Shown here: one piece after another, positions 23,303-32,202 of the stretch
Numbering within the stretch: position 1 is the first letter of the stretch
Layout: each line of letters starts with the position of its first letter
Assembly: GCA_963774305.1 (NCBI GenBank)
Contig: CAVZEM010000009.1
Location: 62,001 to 126,000, forward strand
From: DASUPK01 sp963774305
GTDB lineage: Bacteria; Actinomycetota; Thermoleophilia; Solirubrobacterales; 70-9
Direction: 5' to 3'
Length of the DNA: 64,000 nt
Position numbers and translations under genes: made by a program
The notes under the pieces: model-generated
The model's database searches: none
The model's input: the letters and a program-made list of their open reading frames with translations, nothing else
What the model was told of the DNA's origin: nothing

Positions 23303-24493
23303 CTAGAGCCCGAGCTGCTTGCCCAGGATCTCCTTCATCACCTCGTCGGTGCCGCCGCCGATCGGGCCCAGGCGGGCGTCGCGGTAGGCGCGCTCGACGC
23401 CGTATTCGCGCATGTAGCCGTAGCCGCCGTGGATCTGGATCGCCTCGTCGGCGACGTCGCAAATCGCCCGCTGGGTGAAGAGCTTGGCCTGGGTGACCTC
23501 ACGGGTCGCGTCCTCGCCGGCGGCGAACTTGCGCAGGCAGGCGTAGGTGAGCGCTCGCGAGACCTCGATCTTCACCGACATCTCCGCGAACTTGTGGCGG
23601 ATCGCCTGGAAGTGGCCGATCGGTCGGCCGAAGGCCTCTCGCTCCTTGGCGTACTCCAGGGTCAGCTCGAAGACCTTCTGCATGCCGCCCACGGCCCCGA
23701 GCGCCATCGTCAGCCGCTCCCACTGGAAGTTGGCCATGATCAGCTTGAAGCCCTCGTTCTGCTCTCCCAGGAGGTTCTCGTCGGGGACCTCGACATCCGT
23801 GAACGAGAGCTCGCCGGTGTCCGACGCATGCCAGCCCATCTTCTCGAGCTTGGAGACGACCTCGTAGCCGGGCATGTCGCGCTCGAGCACCAGGAACGAG
23901 ATGCCGTGGTGGCCGCCCTCCTGCGTGGTCTTGACCGCGCAGACGAGGAAGTCCGCGCGGACACCATTGGTGATGAAGGTCTTGGCGCCGTTGACGACGT
24001 AGCCGCCGTCCACCTTGCGCGCGGTGGTGCGAAGGGACGCGACGTCCGACCCGGCGCCGGGCTCGGTGATTCCCAGCGCGCCGATCTTCTCTCCCCTGAT
24101 CCCGGGCACGAGCCAGCGCTGCTTCTGCTCCTCAGTGCCGAACTTCCAGATCGGCGGCATCGCGATCTCGGCATGCGCGCCGAGGCCCGCGGCGACGCCG
24201 CCGCTGCCGCCCGAGCGCGAAAGCTCCTCGACCCAGACTGCGTCGTGGACGTAGTCGCCGCCCTGGCCGCCGTACTCGGTCTCGAACTTGAGCCCGAGGA
24301 AGCCGAGCTCGCCGCAGCGGTTGTAGAGATCGCGCGGGAACTCGCGCGCGTCCTCCCACTCCTCGATGTGAGGCGCGATCTCCTTGGTGACGAAGCGTCG
24401 CACCGACTCGCGCAGCTCCTCGTGCTCCTCGGTGAATGGGGGGAGCAGAGCGCGCTTGCCGGTGTCCTTTATGAGGTCGATGGGGGTCTCCAG
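23303..24493 (-). CDS. Acyl-CoA dehydrogenase
   Basis: About 396 residues. It has FTEEHEELRESVRRFV, YGGQGGDYV, the FAD-loop GITEPGAGSDVASLRT, GWHASDTGELSF, QAIRHKFAEMSVKIE and the C-terminal IQIHGGYGYMREYGVERAYRD of the FAD-dependent acyl-CoA dehydrogenases, which desaturate acyl-CoA at C2-C3. No ATG, GTG or TTG exists before the conserved N-terminus in this frame apart from distant ones inside the upstream gene; CTG at 24493 is the most plausible start, overlapping the SnoaL-like gene by 25 bases. Paralogous to the gene at 25400-26608. Confidence 0.88.
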   Translation of the reverse strand: METPIDLIKDTGKRALLPPFTEEHEELRESVRRFVTKEIAPHIEEWEDAREFPRDLYNRCGELGFLGLKFETEYGGQGGDYVHDAVWVEELSRSGGSGGVAAGLGAHAEIAMPPIWKFGTEEQKQRWLVPGIRGEKIGALGITEPGAGSDVASLRTTARKVDGGYVVNGAKTFITNGVRADFLVCAVKTTQEGGHHGISFLVLERDMPGYEVVSKLEKMGWHASDTGELSFTDVEVPDENLLGEQNEGFKLIMANFQWERLTMALGAVGGMQKVFELTLEYAKEREAFGRPIGHFQAIRHKFAEMSVKIEVSRALTYACLRKFAAGEDATREVTQAKLFTQRAICDVADEAIQIHGGYGYMREYGVERAYRDARLGPIGGGTDEVMKEILGKQLGL

Positions 24494-24918
24494 TCCTCCA
24501 TCGTCGTGTGGCCTCGGCCGCCGTGGTCGAAGCCGAGCAGGTCGCCCTGCGGGTTCTTCTTGTTGCCGTGGTGGTAGGCGCGGACCTCGGCGATCTTCCC
24601 GTCGCGCAACAGGAACCACTCGGTGCCACGGTCGAGGCGCTTCTCGCCGGTCTTCGGATCACGCCAGGTCATCGTCCACTCGATCACGGCCTCGTCGCCC
24701 TGCTCGATCCCGTGCTCGAGATACCACTGGCCATCGATCATCTCGACGCCCATCTTCGAGTTCTGCCCGATTCGCTCGGCGCCCTCGTGCGGGCCGAGAC
24801 GGGTGTAGTAGTGGACCGCGTCCTCGGTGAAGTGCGAGGCGACGAGGTCGGGGTCGCCGGTGTTGAGCGCGTCGTAGTAGGAGCGGATGTGGTCGAGGTT
24901 GCTCATGCGCTCAGCCAT
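24469..24918 (-). CDS. SnoaL-like (NTF2 fold) protein
   Basis: 149 residues from ATG at 24918 (a second ATG at 24906 is possible). The pattern IRSYYDALNTGDPDLVASHF, EDAVHYYTRLGPHEGAERI and TEWFLLRDGKIAEVRAYHH is the SnoaL/ketosteroid-isomerase-like NTF2 fold, a small cone-shaped pocket used for isomerisation, hydration or ligand binding. No reaction can be assigned. It runs into the acyl-CoA dehydrogenase gene with a 25-base overlap, so the two are co-translated and probably act on related substrates. Confidence 0.8.
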   Translation of the reverse strand: MAERMSNLDHIRSYYDALNTGDPDLVASHFTEDAVHYYTRLGPHEGAERIGQNSKMGVEMIDGQWYLEHGIEQGDEAVIEWTMTWRDPKTGEKRLDRGTEWFLLRDGKIAEVRAYHHGNKKNPQGDLLGFDHGGRGHTTMEDWRPPSTS

Positions 24919-25007
24919 TCTCGCCGAAGGTTGTCGATTTCGGCATCGGGCGTTCGTCGTCAGGTTGAATGCGGCGATAGGCGCCGCCGGAGATCAAGGA
25001 GGATGAG

Positions 25008-25403
25008 ATGAAGTACCTGCTCACTTTCGTCCGGGACCAGGACCGGATGTACGCGGGAACGGAGGAGGAGATGCGCCAGGCGATGGACGCCTGGAACGAG
25101 TTCAACCGGGAGGCGATCGAGGCCGGTGTGCTGATCGCCAACGAGGCGCTCGAGCTGCCCAAGACCGCCAAGACAGTTCGAATCGGAGACGGCGAGGCCT
25201 CGGTCACGGACGGTCCCTTCGCTGAGACCAAGGAGCAACTCGGTGGTTTCTGCCTGATCGACTGCGAGAACCTCGAGGAGGCGATCGGCTGGGCGAAGAA
25301 GGTCCCGTTGCGGCCGGACAGCGCGGTCGAGGTCAGGGCGGTAATGGATCTCTCGCCCTACGGATATGAGAACTCGACGCCCGGACCCGTGCAGACGGCC
25401 TAG
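25008..25403 (+). CDS. YCII-related protein (DGPF domain)
   Basis: 131 residues. AAGGAGGATGAG directly before the ATG is an excellent ribosome site. The sequence starts MKYLLTFVRDQ and carries VTDGPFAETKEQLGGF, the hallmark of the DGPF branch of the YCII ferredoxin-like family, often found beside ECF sigma factors in actinobacteria. Biochemical role unknown. It shares the tetramer CTAG with the stop codon of the convergent acyl-CoA dehydrogenase gene. The 89 bases upstream hold its promoter; nothing else was seen there. Confidence 0.86.
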   Translation: MKYLLTFVRDQDRMYAGTEEEMRQAMDAWNEFNREAIEAGVLIANEALELPKTAKTVRIGDGEASVTDGPFAETKEQLGGFCLIDCENLEEAIGWAKKVPLRPDSAVEVRAVMDLSPYGYENSTPGPVQTA

Positions 25404-26608
25404 AGGCCGTAGCTCCGCCCGATCACCTCGAGCATCACCTCGTCGGTGCCGGCGCCGATCCGGTTGAGGCGCGAGTCCCGGTACGCGCGCTCGACCTCGT
25501 ACTCCTTCATGTAGCCGTAGCCGCCGTGGATCTGGATGCAGTCGTCGGCGACCTCCTCGATGATCCGTGAGGCATAGAGCTTCGCCTGCGTGATCTCGCG
25601 GACCGGGTACTCGCCGTTCGAGAAGCGCCAGGCGGTCGCGTAGACCATCTGCTTCGCGGCCTCGATCTTCACCGACATCTCGGCGAACTTGTGGCGGATC
25701 GCCTGGAAGCGGCCGATCGGGCGGCCGAAGGCCTCGCGCTCCTTGGCGTACTCGAGGGTGCGCTCGAAGACGCGCTCGGCGCCTGAGACGCAGCCGATCG
25801 CGGCGACCAGGCGCTCGCCCTGGAGCTCCCAGCTGATGTGGTAGAAGCCCTTGCCCTCCTGGCCGAGCAGGTTCTCCGCGGGGACGCGGACGTCCTGGAA
25901 GGAGAGCTCGCCGGTGTCCGAGGCGTGCATCCCCATCTTCTCGAGCTTGCGCGAGACGCTGAAGCCCTCGACCTCCTTGCCGTCCGCATCGCGGATGTCG
26001 ACGATGAACAGGGTGATCCCGTCGTGGCCGGCGTCCGGGTCGGTCTTGGTCACCAGCACGATGTAGTTGGCGCGCAGCCCGTTCGTGATGAAGGTCTTGG
26101 AGCCGTTGATCACGTACTCGTCCCCGTCGCGCTTGGCGGTGGTGCGGATCCCGGCGACGTCGGAGCCCGCGCCCGGCTCGGTGATCCCGAGGGAGCTGAT
26201 CAGCTCGCCCTTGATGGACGGGACCAGGTAGCGCTGCTTCTGGTCCTCGGTGCCGAGCAGGTGGATCGGTGGCGTCGCCATGTCGGTGTGGACCGCCATC
26301 CCCATGTTGAGCCCGCCGCACCCCGAGTAGCTCATGGCGTCGGCGCGGACCAGGGAGTAGAAGTAGTCGCCGCCCTGGCCGCCGTACTCCTCCGGGTAGC
26401 AGAGGCCGATGTAGCCGAGCTCGGCGGCGCGGTGAAGGACGGAGTCCGGCCAGAGGTTCTCCTCCCACTCGAACCGATGGGGGGTGAGCTCCTTGAGCAC
26501 CCACGACTTCATCGACTCGCGCAGCTCCTCGTGCTCGTCCGTGAAGATGAAGTGCTTGCGGCTCGCGCCGTGGTCGGGCTTGATGACGCTGGAAGTCGCG
26601 GTGGCCAC
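25400..26608 (-). CDS. Acyl-CoA dehydrogenase
   Basis: 402 residues. Same landmarks as the neighbour at 23303: FTDEHEELRESMKSWV, EEYGGQGGDYFY, GITEPGAGSDVAGIRT, MGMHASDTGELSFQDV, RFQAIRHKFAEMSVKIE and IQIHGGYGYMKEYEVERAYRD. FAD-dependent alpha,beta-dehydrogenation of an acyl-CoA with electrons passed to electron-transfer flavoprotein. Chain-length preference cannot be read. The upstream region carries a 16-base AGTAGGA palindrome that may be its operator. It is divergent from the P450 gene across 199 bases. Confidence 0.93.
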   Translation of the reverse strand: MATATSSVIKPDHGASRKHFIFTDEHEELRESMKSWVLKELTPHRFEWEENLWPDSVLHRAAELGYIGLCYPEEYGGQGGDYFYSLVRADAMSYSGCGGLNMGMAVHTDMATPPIHLLGTEDQKQRYLVPSIKGELISSLGITEPGAGSDVAGIRTTAKRDGDEYVINGSKTFITNGLRANYIVLVTKTDPDAGHDGITLFIVDIRDADGKEVEGFSVSRKLEKMGMHASDTGELSFQDVRVPAENLLGQEGKGFYHISWELQGERLVAAIGCVSGAERVFERTLEYAKEREAFGRPIGRFQAIRHKFAEMSVKIEAAKQMVYATAWRFSNGEYPVREITQAKLYASRIIEEVADDCIQIHGGYGYMKEYEVERAYRDSRLNRIGAGTDEVMLEVIGRSYGL

Positions 26609-26669
26609 TGCTCGGTCTCCTTCTCGTCAGGGGTGGGGCAGCGCGGGTTCCGCGCCTCGCAAAGTGAAT

Positions 26670-26685
26670 AGTAGGACTTCCTACT
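26670..26685. promoter_or_regulatory. AGTAGGA palindrome upstream of acyl-CoA dehydrogenase
   Basis: AGTAGGA-CT-TCCTACT, a perfect 16-base inverted repeat, with a further TTCCTACT directly adjacent (26686-26692). It lies in the divergent acyl-CoA dehydrogenase/P450 region about 60 bases before the dehydrogenase ATG. A partial match, CAGTAGGACGTAGCACTT, occurs before the crotonase at 32306. It probably binds a TetR-type fatty-acid regulator. Confidence 0.5.
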
Positions 26686-26716
26686 TCCTACTGCAAGGCG
26701 CATTGCAGGGCGGGAT

Positions 26717-26746
26717 TCCGCATACCAAGTACCGAAGTAATGCGGA
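26717..26746. promoter_or_regulatory. Inverted repeat in the P450 upstream region
   Basis: TCCGCAT (26717-26723) and ATGCGGA (26740-26746), 7-base arms 16 bases apart, about 60 bases before the P450 ATG. It could be a second operator in the 199-base divergent region 26609-26807. Nothing else stands out there apart from the AGTAGGA palindrome and a GGGGGAACC ribosome site. Confidence 0.35.
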
Positions 26747-26807
26747 TGTATCAGTACCCATTCGTCCATAGCATCGCCACCCGCACGCCCGAAAGAGGGG
26801 GAACCAC

Positions 26808-28271
26808 ATGGTCAACGGCACCATTGAGACGCCGCCGATAGACCAGCTTCAGGCCGAACCGATCGCGGACGGCCCATCCGGAAGGAACTTGCCTCCGGGC
26901 CCGCGTGCACCTGGAGCGATTCAGACGCTCCGCTGGATGTACCGGCCGATCGAGTTCATGGAGCGGTGCCGTCGCAAGTACGGCCCGATCTTCTCGCTCA
27001 GCCTCGGCCCCGCATCCAATGTCTTCGTCATCGCCGACCCAGGAGCGGCCAAGCAGGTGCTCACCGCCGATCCGCGGTACTTCCGGGCCGGCGACACGAA
27101 CGGGATCTTCAGGGATGTGGTCGGCAACCACTCGATCCTCGTCATGGATGGGCCCGAGCACCTCCATCACCGGCGGATTCTGCTCCCGGTCGTCGGGCGA
27201 CACGCCGAGCGTTACCGCGAGCTGATCGCCAACATCGCCCGCGAGCGAGTGGCCACCTGGAAGCCCGAAACGGACATCACCCTGCTCGGCGAGATGGAGG
27301 CGATCTCATTCGAGGTGATGATGCGAATCGCCATGGGGACCGATGGGACGAGCGAACGCGAGGCGAAGCTGCGGACCCTGATCCCGCAGATGATGGACCG
27401 CTGTGAGTCGCCCTTCACGCTGATCCCGTGGTTCAGGCACGAGATGGGTGGAATCTCACCTTACGCCCGCCTGATGCGGTTCATCGATGGAATCGACGAG
27501 ATCCTCTACGAGACGATCGATGATCGGCGGGCGGATCCGCTGACCGAGATCCGAGACGACGCCCTGTCGCTTCTGGTCAGGTCGACATACGAGGACGGCT
27601 CTCCCCTGGAGGACCGGGTGGTCCGCGACGAGCTCCTGACCCTCCTGATGGCCGGATACGAGACGACCACCGCCGGCCTGACCTGGGCGTTTGAGCGGCT
27701 GCTGCGGTCACCGGACAAGCTCGAGCGGCTGATGAGGGAGATGGAGACCGGCGACCAGGCCTATCTGATGGCCGTGGTCAAGGAGGCTCTCAGGCGCCGC
27801 CCCGTCATCCCCATCACAGCCCGCAAGGCACACGTGCCGATCGAGCTCCTGGGATACAACCTGCCGGCCGGGTCGGTGCTGATGGTCGCGATCTATCTGA
27901 TCCACGGCGATCCGGAGCTCTATCCGGAGCCGAAGGAGTTCCGGCCTGAGCGCTTCCTCGAGGACGGCCCCAAGGGCACCGAGGGCGGAGCATGGATCCC
28001 GTTCGGGGGAGGCATCCGTCGCTGTCTCGGCGCCTCCCTGGCCCAGTACGAGATGGCCGTCGTCATCCGCACCGTCCTGGAGGAGGCCGAGCTCTCCCTC
28101 GTGCAGGAGTCCGACGAGCCGGTCGCGCGGCGCCGTTTCACCCTCTCACCGGGCAGAGAGGGACAGGCGCGCGTGCATCGAATCTTCCCTGGAGTGAATT
28201 CACCGGCCGGATCCCGCAGATTCCGAGCTCCCAAGCCGATCGCCGTCAGCCAGGCCGAGTCGACGGAGTAG
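26808..28271 (+). CDS. Cytochrome P450
   Basis: 487 residues. The I-helix motif AGYETTTAG (282-290), the ExxR pair EALR (Glu326-Arg329), FRPERFLED and the haem loop FGGGIRRCLGA with ligand Cys406 are all intact, so a functional monooxygenase is expected. There is no membrane anchor. The N-terminal LPPGPRAPGAIQTLRWM is proline-rich as in bacterial P450s that resemble eukaryotic ones. No ferredoxin or reductase gene adjoins; a ferredoxin-NADP reductase is at 47286. The ATG follows AGAGGGGGAACCAC. Substrate unknown; a lipid or steroid is only a guess from the neighbouring acyl-CoA genes. Confidence 0.93.
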   Translation: MVNGTIETPPIDQLQAEPIADGPSGRNLPPGPRAPGAIQTLRWMYRPIEFMERCRRKYGPIFSLSLGPASNVFVIADPGAAKQVLTADPRYFRAGDTNGIFRDVVGNHSILVMDGPEHLHHRRILLPVVGRHAERYRELIANIARERVATWKPETDITLLGEMEAISFEVMMRIAMGTDGTSEREAKLRTLIPQMMDRCESPFTLIPWFRHEMGGISPYARLMRFIDGIDEILYETIDDRRADPLTEIRDDALSLLVRSTYEDGSPLEDRVVRDELLTLLMAGYETTTAGLTWAFERLLRSPDKLERLMREMETGDQAYLMAVVKEALRRRPVIPITARKAHVPIELLGYNLPAGSVLMVAIYLIHGDPELYPEPKEFRPERFLEDGPKGTEGGAWIPFGGGIRRCLGASLAQYEMAVVIRTVLEEAELSLVQESDEPVARRRFTLSPGREGQARVHRIFPGVNSPAGSRRFRAPKPIAVSQAESTE

Positions 28272-28280
28272 GTGTCCAGA

Positions 28281-28365
28281 GCGCAAATTTTCGAGCCTTT
28301 GACTCCGCAGTAGTTCGGGTTCGAAATTCCCTGAATACTGGGCACGAGAAGTGTCCAATTTGCGC
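28281..28365. promoter_or_regulatory. Inverted and direct repeats before the GGDEF gene
   Basis: GCGCAAATT (28281-28289) and AATTTGCGC (28357-28365) are perfect 9-base inverted arms, and GTGTCC precedes or joins each side (28272-28277 and 28351-28356). The interval is unusually AT-rich. TACTCT lies about 10 bases before the GGDEF start codon. The arrangement suggests two operator half-regions flanking a promoter, or looping. Confidence 0.4.
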
Positions 28366-28382
28366 CGATACTCTTAACCGCG

Positions 28383-30119
28383 ATGGGCCTAGTTGCAATG
28401 GGAGGAATGGTTCCGACGCTCGAAGAGGGCGGGCGAAGCAAGCGCCGGGACCGCCGGCTGCGCGCAAACGAGCCCGGGAGCCTGCTTTCAGGCCCGGCGG
28501 CGAAGCGACCAATTGCGCTGGCCCAGGCCTACCTGGCCGCGGGCGCGTGCGTGACGGGCACGCTGGCCGTTCTCCTCCCGCATCCGGACTACTTCAACGT
28601 CACCAATCTGCTCCTGATCCAGGCCGCAGCGGCGGGCTGGGCGCTGTTCATGTTCCTGGGGGCCGGCCGCATCCCGATCTGGCTCTTGCGCCTCGGGCCG
28701 GCGCTGGCAACCGTGCTCACGACAGCGGCCGTGATCTCCAGCGGCAACAGCATCAGCGGCTACGCGCTGATGTACCTATGGGTCGGCCTGTACGTCTTCT
28801 ACTTCCCGCTCTCCCGCGTGGATGCCGCCCTCAACGTCGTCTGGGCCGGGCTCAACTACGCGTTCGCGATCCTGGTCACGCCGATCCCAGCGGGCGGGGA
28901 ACACACGGCGATCAGCCACTTCGTCATCACGACGGGCACCCTGATCACGGCCGCGACGCTCCTGACCTACCTGCGCTCGCGCGTCGAGCGGCTCCTCGGC
29001 AGGCTCACCGACGCCGCGCGAACGGATCCACTCACCGGCCTCCCGAATCGGGTCGCGTTGCACGAGGCGGTGGATCGAGAGATTGAGCGCGCCGCCCCAT
29101 ACAACCGCCCGCTGAGCGTGGTTGTCATTGACCTCGACCGGTTCAACCGCGTGAACGAGCGTCATGGCATCGGTGCGGGAGACCGGGTCCTCTATAACGT
29201 CGCGACCCTGCTGGAGCAGCGGACCCGCCTGATGGACGTCGTGGCCAGATCTGGGGGTGAGGAGTTCGCGATCTTGCTCCCGGAGATGGATCAGCACACG
29301 GCCTTCCTCTTCGCCGAGGACGTCCTCAAGGCGATCCGGCAGACCTTCGTGAAGCCGCAGGTCGAGATCACCGCCTCGGCAGGCGTTGCGAGCTTCCCGG
29401 AGCACTCCCGAGATCTGGCCGGCCTCCTCTCCAACGGCGACCGTGCCCTGCATGCCGCGAAGGCGCTTGGCCGCGACCGGGCCGTGATCTACAGCCCGGA
29501 GGTCACCGGCGTGCTCGGGGCCGTCAGCGGGCGCCGCAACGTCGAAGCTCAGTCCCACCTGGCCACCGTCCTCAGCCTGGCCGAGGCACTCGACCAGCGT
29601 GACTCAGGTACCGCCAAGCACAGCCAGACCGTGGGTCGCCTTTGCGAGATGATGGCCCAAGAACTTGGATTCGATGAGGATCGAGTGGAGCGCATCAGGC
29701 TCGCCGGGATCCTCCACGACATCGGCAAGATCGGCGTTCCCGACTCGATCCTCTGCAAGCCCGGCCCGCTCACCACCGAGGAGATGGACCAGATGAGGCG
29801 GCATCCGGAGCTCGGGGCGCGGATTCTCTCCAGCCACGAGCTGGATGACGTTCGCGCATGGATCCTGGCTCACCACGAGCGTCCGGACGGCACCGGCTAT
29901 CCCAAGGAGCTGACGAGGGAGGAGATCCCCGTCGAGGCGTCGATCCTCGCGGTCGGGGACGCGTACGAGGCGATGACCAGCGACCGCGTCTACCGGATGG
30001 CAATCGGCCCGGAGAAGGCCCGTGAGGAGCTCATCCGCTGGTCCGGCAAGCAGTTCTCGCGCCCCGTGGTCGAGGCGTTCCTACGCGCCCTGGACCGCGA
30101 GAGCGTCAGCGTCACCTGA
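28383..30119 (+). CDS. Membrane GGDEF and HD-GYP dual-domain c-di-GMP protein
   Basis: 578 residues. A basic N-terminus is followed by about six membrane helices (residues 45-200). The GGDEF domain has DPLTGLPNRVALHEAV, a GGEEF active site (291-295) and an RxxD inhibitory site RLMD (282-285). The HD-GYP domain has HDIGKIGVPD (His445, Asp446) and HHERPDGTGYP (497-507). Both catalytic signatures are intact, so the protein could both make and degrade c-di-GMP, with switching by the membrane sensor or product binding. The GTG-free ATG at 28383 has no clear ribosome site, suggesting a leaderless start. Its end overlaps the convergent MMPL gene by 8 bases. Confidence 0.9.
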   Translation: MGLVAMGGMVPTLEEGGRSKRRDRRLRANEPGSLLSGPAAKRPIALAQAYLAAGACVTGTLAVLLPHPDYFNVTNLLLIQAAAAGWALFMFLGAGRIPIWLLRLGPALATVLTTAAVISSGNSISGYALMYLWVGLYVFYFPLSRVDAALNVVWAGLNYAFAILVTPIPAGGEHTAISHFVITTGTLITAATLLTYLRSRVERLLGRLTDAARTDPLTGLPNRVALHEAVDREIERAAPYNRPLSVVVIDLDRFNRVNERHGIGAGDRVLYNVATLLEQRTRLMDVVARSGGEEFAILLPEMDQHTAFLFAEDVLKAIRQTFVKPQVEITASAGVASFPEHSRDLAGLLSNGDRALHAAKALGRDRAVIYSPEVTGVLGAVSGRRNVEAQSHLATVLSLAEALDQRDSGTAKHSQTVGRLCEMMAQELGFDEDRVERIRLAGILHDIGKIGVPDSILCKPGPLTTEEMDQMRRHPELGARILSSHELDDVRAWILAHHERPDGTGYPKELTREEIPVEASILAVGDAYEAMTSDRVYRMAIGPEKAREELIRWSGKQFSRPVVEAFLRALDRESVSVT

Positions 30120-32169
30120 CGCTGGGCCTGGCGAACCGCGCCAGCCACCTCGGCGCCCACCAGGCGCCCGCACCGAGCAGCCGCAGCACGGCTGGAAAGA
30201 GGAAGGCCCGCACCACGGTTGCGTCGACCAGCACGGCGACGGCCGCGCCGATCGCGACCTCCTTGACGTAGACCAGGTGTGAGAACGCGAAGGCCCCCAT
30301 CGCAACCGCGAACAACAGCGCGGCCGCGGTGATCGTTCGGCCACTGGCGGCCATGCCGTCCGCGATTGCCACCTCCTCGTCGTCGGTCCTTTGCCTCGCG
30401 GCGTTGATCCGCTGCAGCAGGAAGACCCCGTAGTCGGTCGACAGCCCGAAGACGACCGCGAACAGAAGAATCGGCATCGACGTGTCGAGGGCGCCCGGGC
30501 TCACGTAATCGAGCGTGCCCTCGAGACGGCCGTCCTGGAAGATCAGGACGAGCACACCGAACGCGACGCTCACCGTGAGCGTGTTCATGAGCAGGGCGAC
30601 GATCGGCAGGGCGACCGACGCGGTCATGATGAACAGCACCAACCCGGTCGAGACAAGGATGAACGCGAGAGCCAGCGGCAGGTGCGAGCCCAGGCTGTGA
30701 CGCTCGTCCGTCAGCTCGGCAGGCGGGCCGCCGACAAGCGCGGCCGATCCCCATTTCGACGACCGCACACTCTTGACGAGGTCGACCGCGGTATCGGAGT
30801 ACCCGTCCACGCCGAGCTGAGCGTCGACCCTGTATAGCCTCGGCTCCAGGTGCAGCGGGGGGTCCACCTGCACGATTGCGGGGTCTGAGGCGAGCTTCCG
30901 TCGCGCGTTGACGGCGCTCGCCCGCGTGGGAATCACCACTACCAGCCGGTCCGCCGGGTCGAAGGCAAACCGCTTCCCGACAGCGTTATCGACCTGCCGG
31001 GCGCTGGAGGTCGCGGGAAGGATCTTGGCGTTCGCCTGGGTCAGCTCCACACGGAGGAACGGCAGGCCTGCCACGACCATCACTGTCGCCGCGACCAGGG
31101 TGACCGCGACCGGGTAGCGCAGCACGAAGCGCGCCAGCCGGTGCCAACGATGGGTGCTTGGAGCTCCCTGGAACCGGCCGAAGCTGAGAGCGTTGACCCT
31201 CTCGCCAAGGAGGCCCAGCACAGCCGGCAGAAGGACCATGCAGACGAGCGCCGATGTCAGCGCGACGAGGGCGCCTCCGATGCCGATCGAGTAGAGGAAT
31301 CGCTGCGGGAACACCCACAGGGAGATCAGAGAAAGGGCCACGGTCACGCCGCTGAACGCAATCATCGGCCCAATCGCCGCCGTCGTCTCGACCAGCGCCT
31401 TCTCGGTCGATCTTGTGCCCTCGAGCTCCTCTCGGAATCTGGTGACCAGGAAGAGGCTGTAGTCGATCGCCAGACCGAGGCCGAGTCCGGTGACGATGTT
31501 GATCGCGAAGGCGTCGATTTCCATGACGGCGGTCAGGACGTTGAGCAGGGCCAGGCTCGTCAGGATCGATAGGCCGCCGACCACCACGGGCAGCAGGGCC
31601 GCGACCAGGCCTCTGAAGACGAGGAGCGAGAGCAGCAAGAGGATCGGAAGTGCATAGAGCTCGATCCGCCTCAGGTCGTCCTGAGTGATCTCTGTGAGCT
31701 CGTCGACCGTCACGGCGCTCCCGCCGACCGACACTCCGGGTGTGTGCGCGAATCGATCCCGGACGTCGGACCCGACCTGGCTCATGTCGCTGGCACTCGA
31801 CGAGAGGAACCCGATCACAAGCGCCGCCCTGCCGTCACTCGAGACGAGCCGGGGGTCGATCGCCGGCGTGACCACGCGACGGATGCCGGTCACCGTTCGA
31901 AGCCTGGCCGCCGCGGCCTTCGCCGCGACCTGTGGGCTGCCCGACCTGGGCTGCACCAGCAATTCGACGTCGGGCACGGCCCGTTGGCCGGTCGCATCCT
32001 CGATCGCGTCGTACGCCTTCGAGCTTTGAGAGGCCGGATCCCGGAACCCGAAGGGCTTGACGTTGTCGAAGACGGAAGCGCCTCCGAGTGCGCTGACGAC
32101 GGCGACGAGTCCAGCGAACACCGTCAGCCCTCTCCTCCTGCGATAGGCAAACTGCCCCAGCTTCCGCAC
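30112..32169 (-). CDS. MMPL/RND family transporter
   Basis: 685 residues from GTG at 32169, placed at the start of RKLGQFAYRRRRGLTVF, the usual positively charged lead into the first helix. The N-terminal extension possible upstream has no family likeness. The two helix bundles contain GLGLAIDYSLFLVTRFREEL and GLSTDYGVFLLQRINAAR, with the Asp-Tyr pairs. It is shorter than the other two MMPL proteins of the window and distant from them. Its 3' end overlaps the GGDEF/HD-GYP gene by 8 bases. Exported substrate unknown. Confidence 0.9.
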   Translation of the reverse strand: MRKLGQFAYRRRRGLTVFAGLVAVVSALGGASVFDNVKPFGFRDPASQSSKAYDAIEDATGQRAVPDVELLVQPRSGSPQVAAKAAAARLRTVTGIRRVVTPAIDPRLVSSDGRAALVIGFLSSSASDMSQVGSDVRDRFAHTPGVSVGGSAVTVDELTEITQDDLRRIELYALPILLLLSLLVFRGLVAALLPVVVGGLSILTSLALLNVLTAVMEIDAFAINIVTGLGLGLAIDYSLFLVTRFREELEGTRSTEKALVETTAAIGPMIAFSGVTVALSLISLWVFPQRFLYSIGIGGALVALTSALVCMVLLPAVLGLLGERVNALSFGRFQGAPSTHRWHRLARFVLRYPVAVTLVAATVMVVAGLPFLRVELTQANAKILPATSSARQVDNAVGKRFAFDPADRLVVVIPTRASAVNARRKLASDPAIVQVDPPLHLEPRLYRVDAQLGVDGYSDTAVDLVKSVRSSKWGSAALVGGPPAELTDERHSLGSHLPLALAFILVSTGLVLFIMTASVALPIVALLMNTLTVSVAFGVLVLIFQDGRLEGTLDYVSPGALDTSMPILLFAVVFGLSTDYGVFLLQRINAARQRTDDEEVAIADGMAASGRTITAAALLFAVAMGAFAFSHLVYVKEVAIGAAVAVLVDATVVRAFLFPAVLRLLGAGAWWAPRWLARFARPSVR

Positions 32170-32202
32170 TACGGCGATCCTATGCGCGGTTCCGGGTAGT
32201 TG

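Noticed and set aside
28311..28336. A GGGTTCGAAATTCCC stretch resembling a tRNA T-arm
   Set aside because: The stem and 7-base loop do not fit, and no acceptor, D or anticodon arms can be drawn around it. I found no tRNA in the window.
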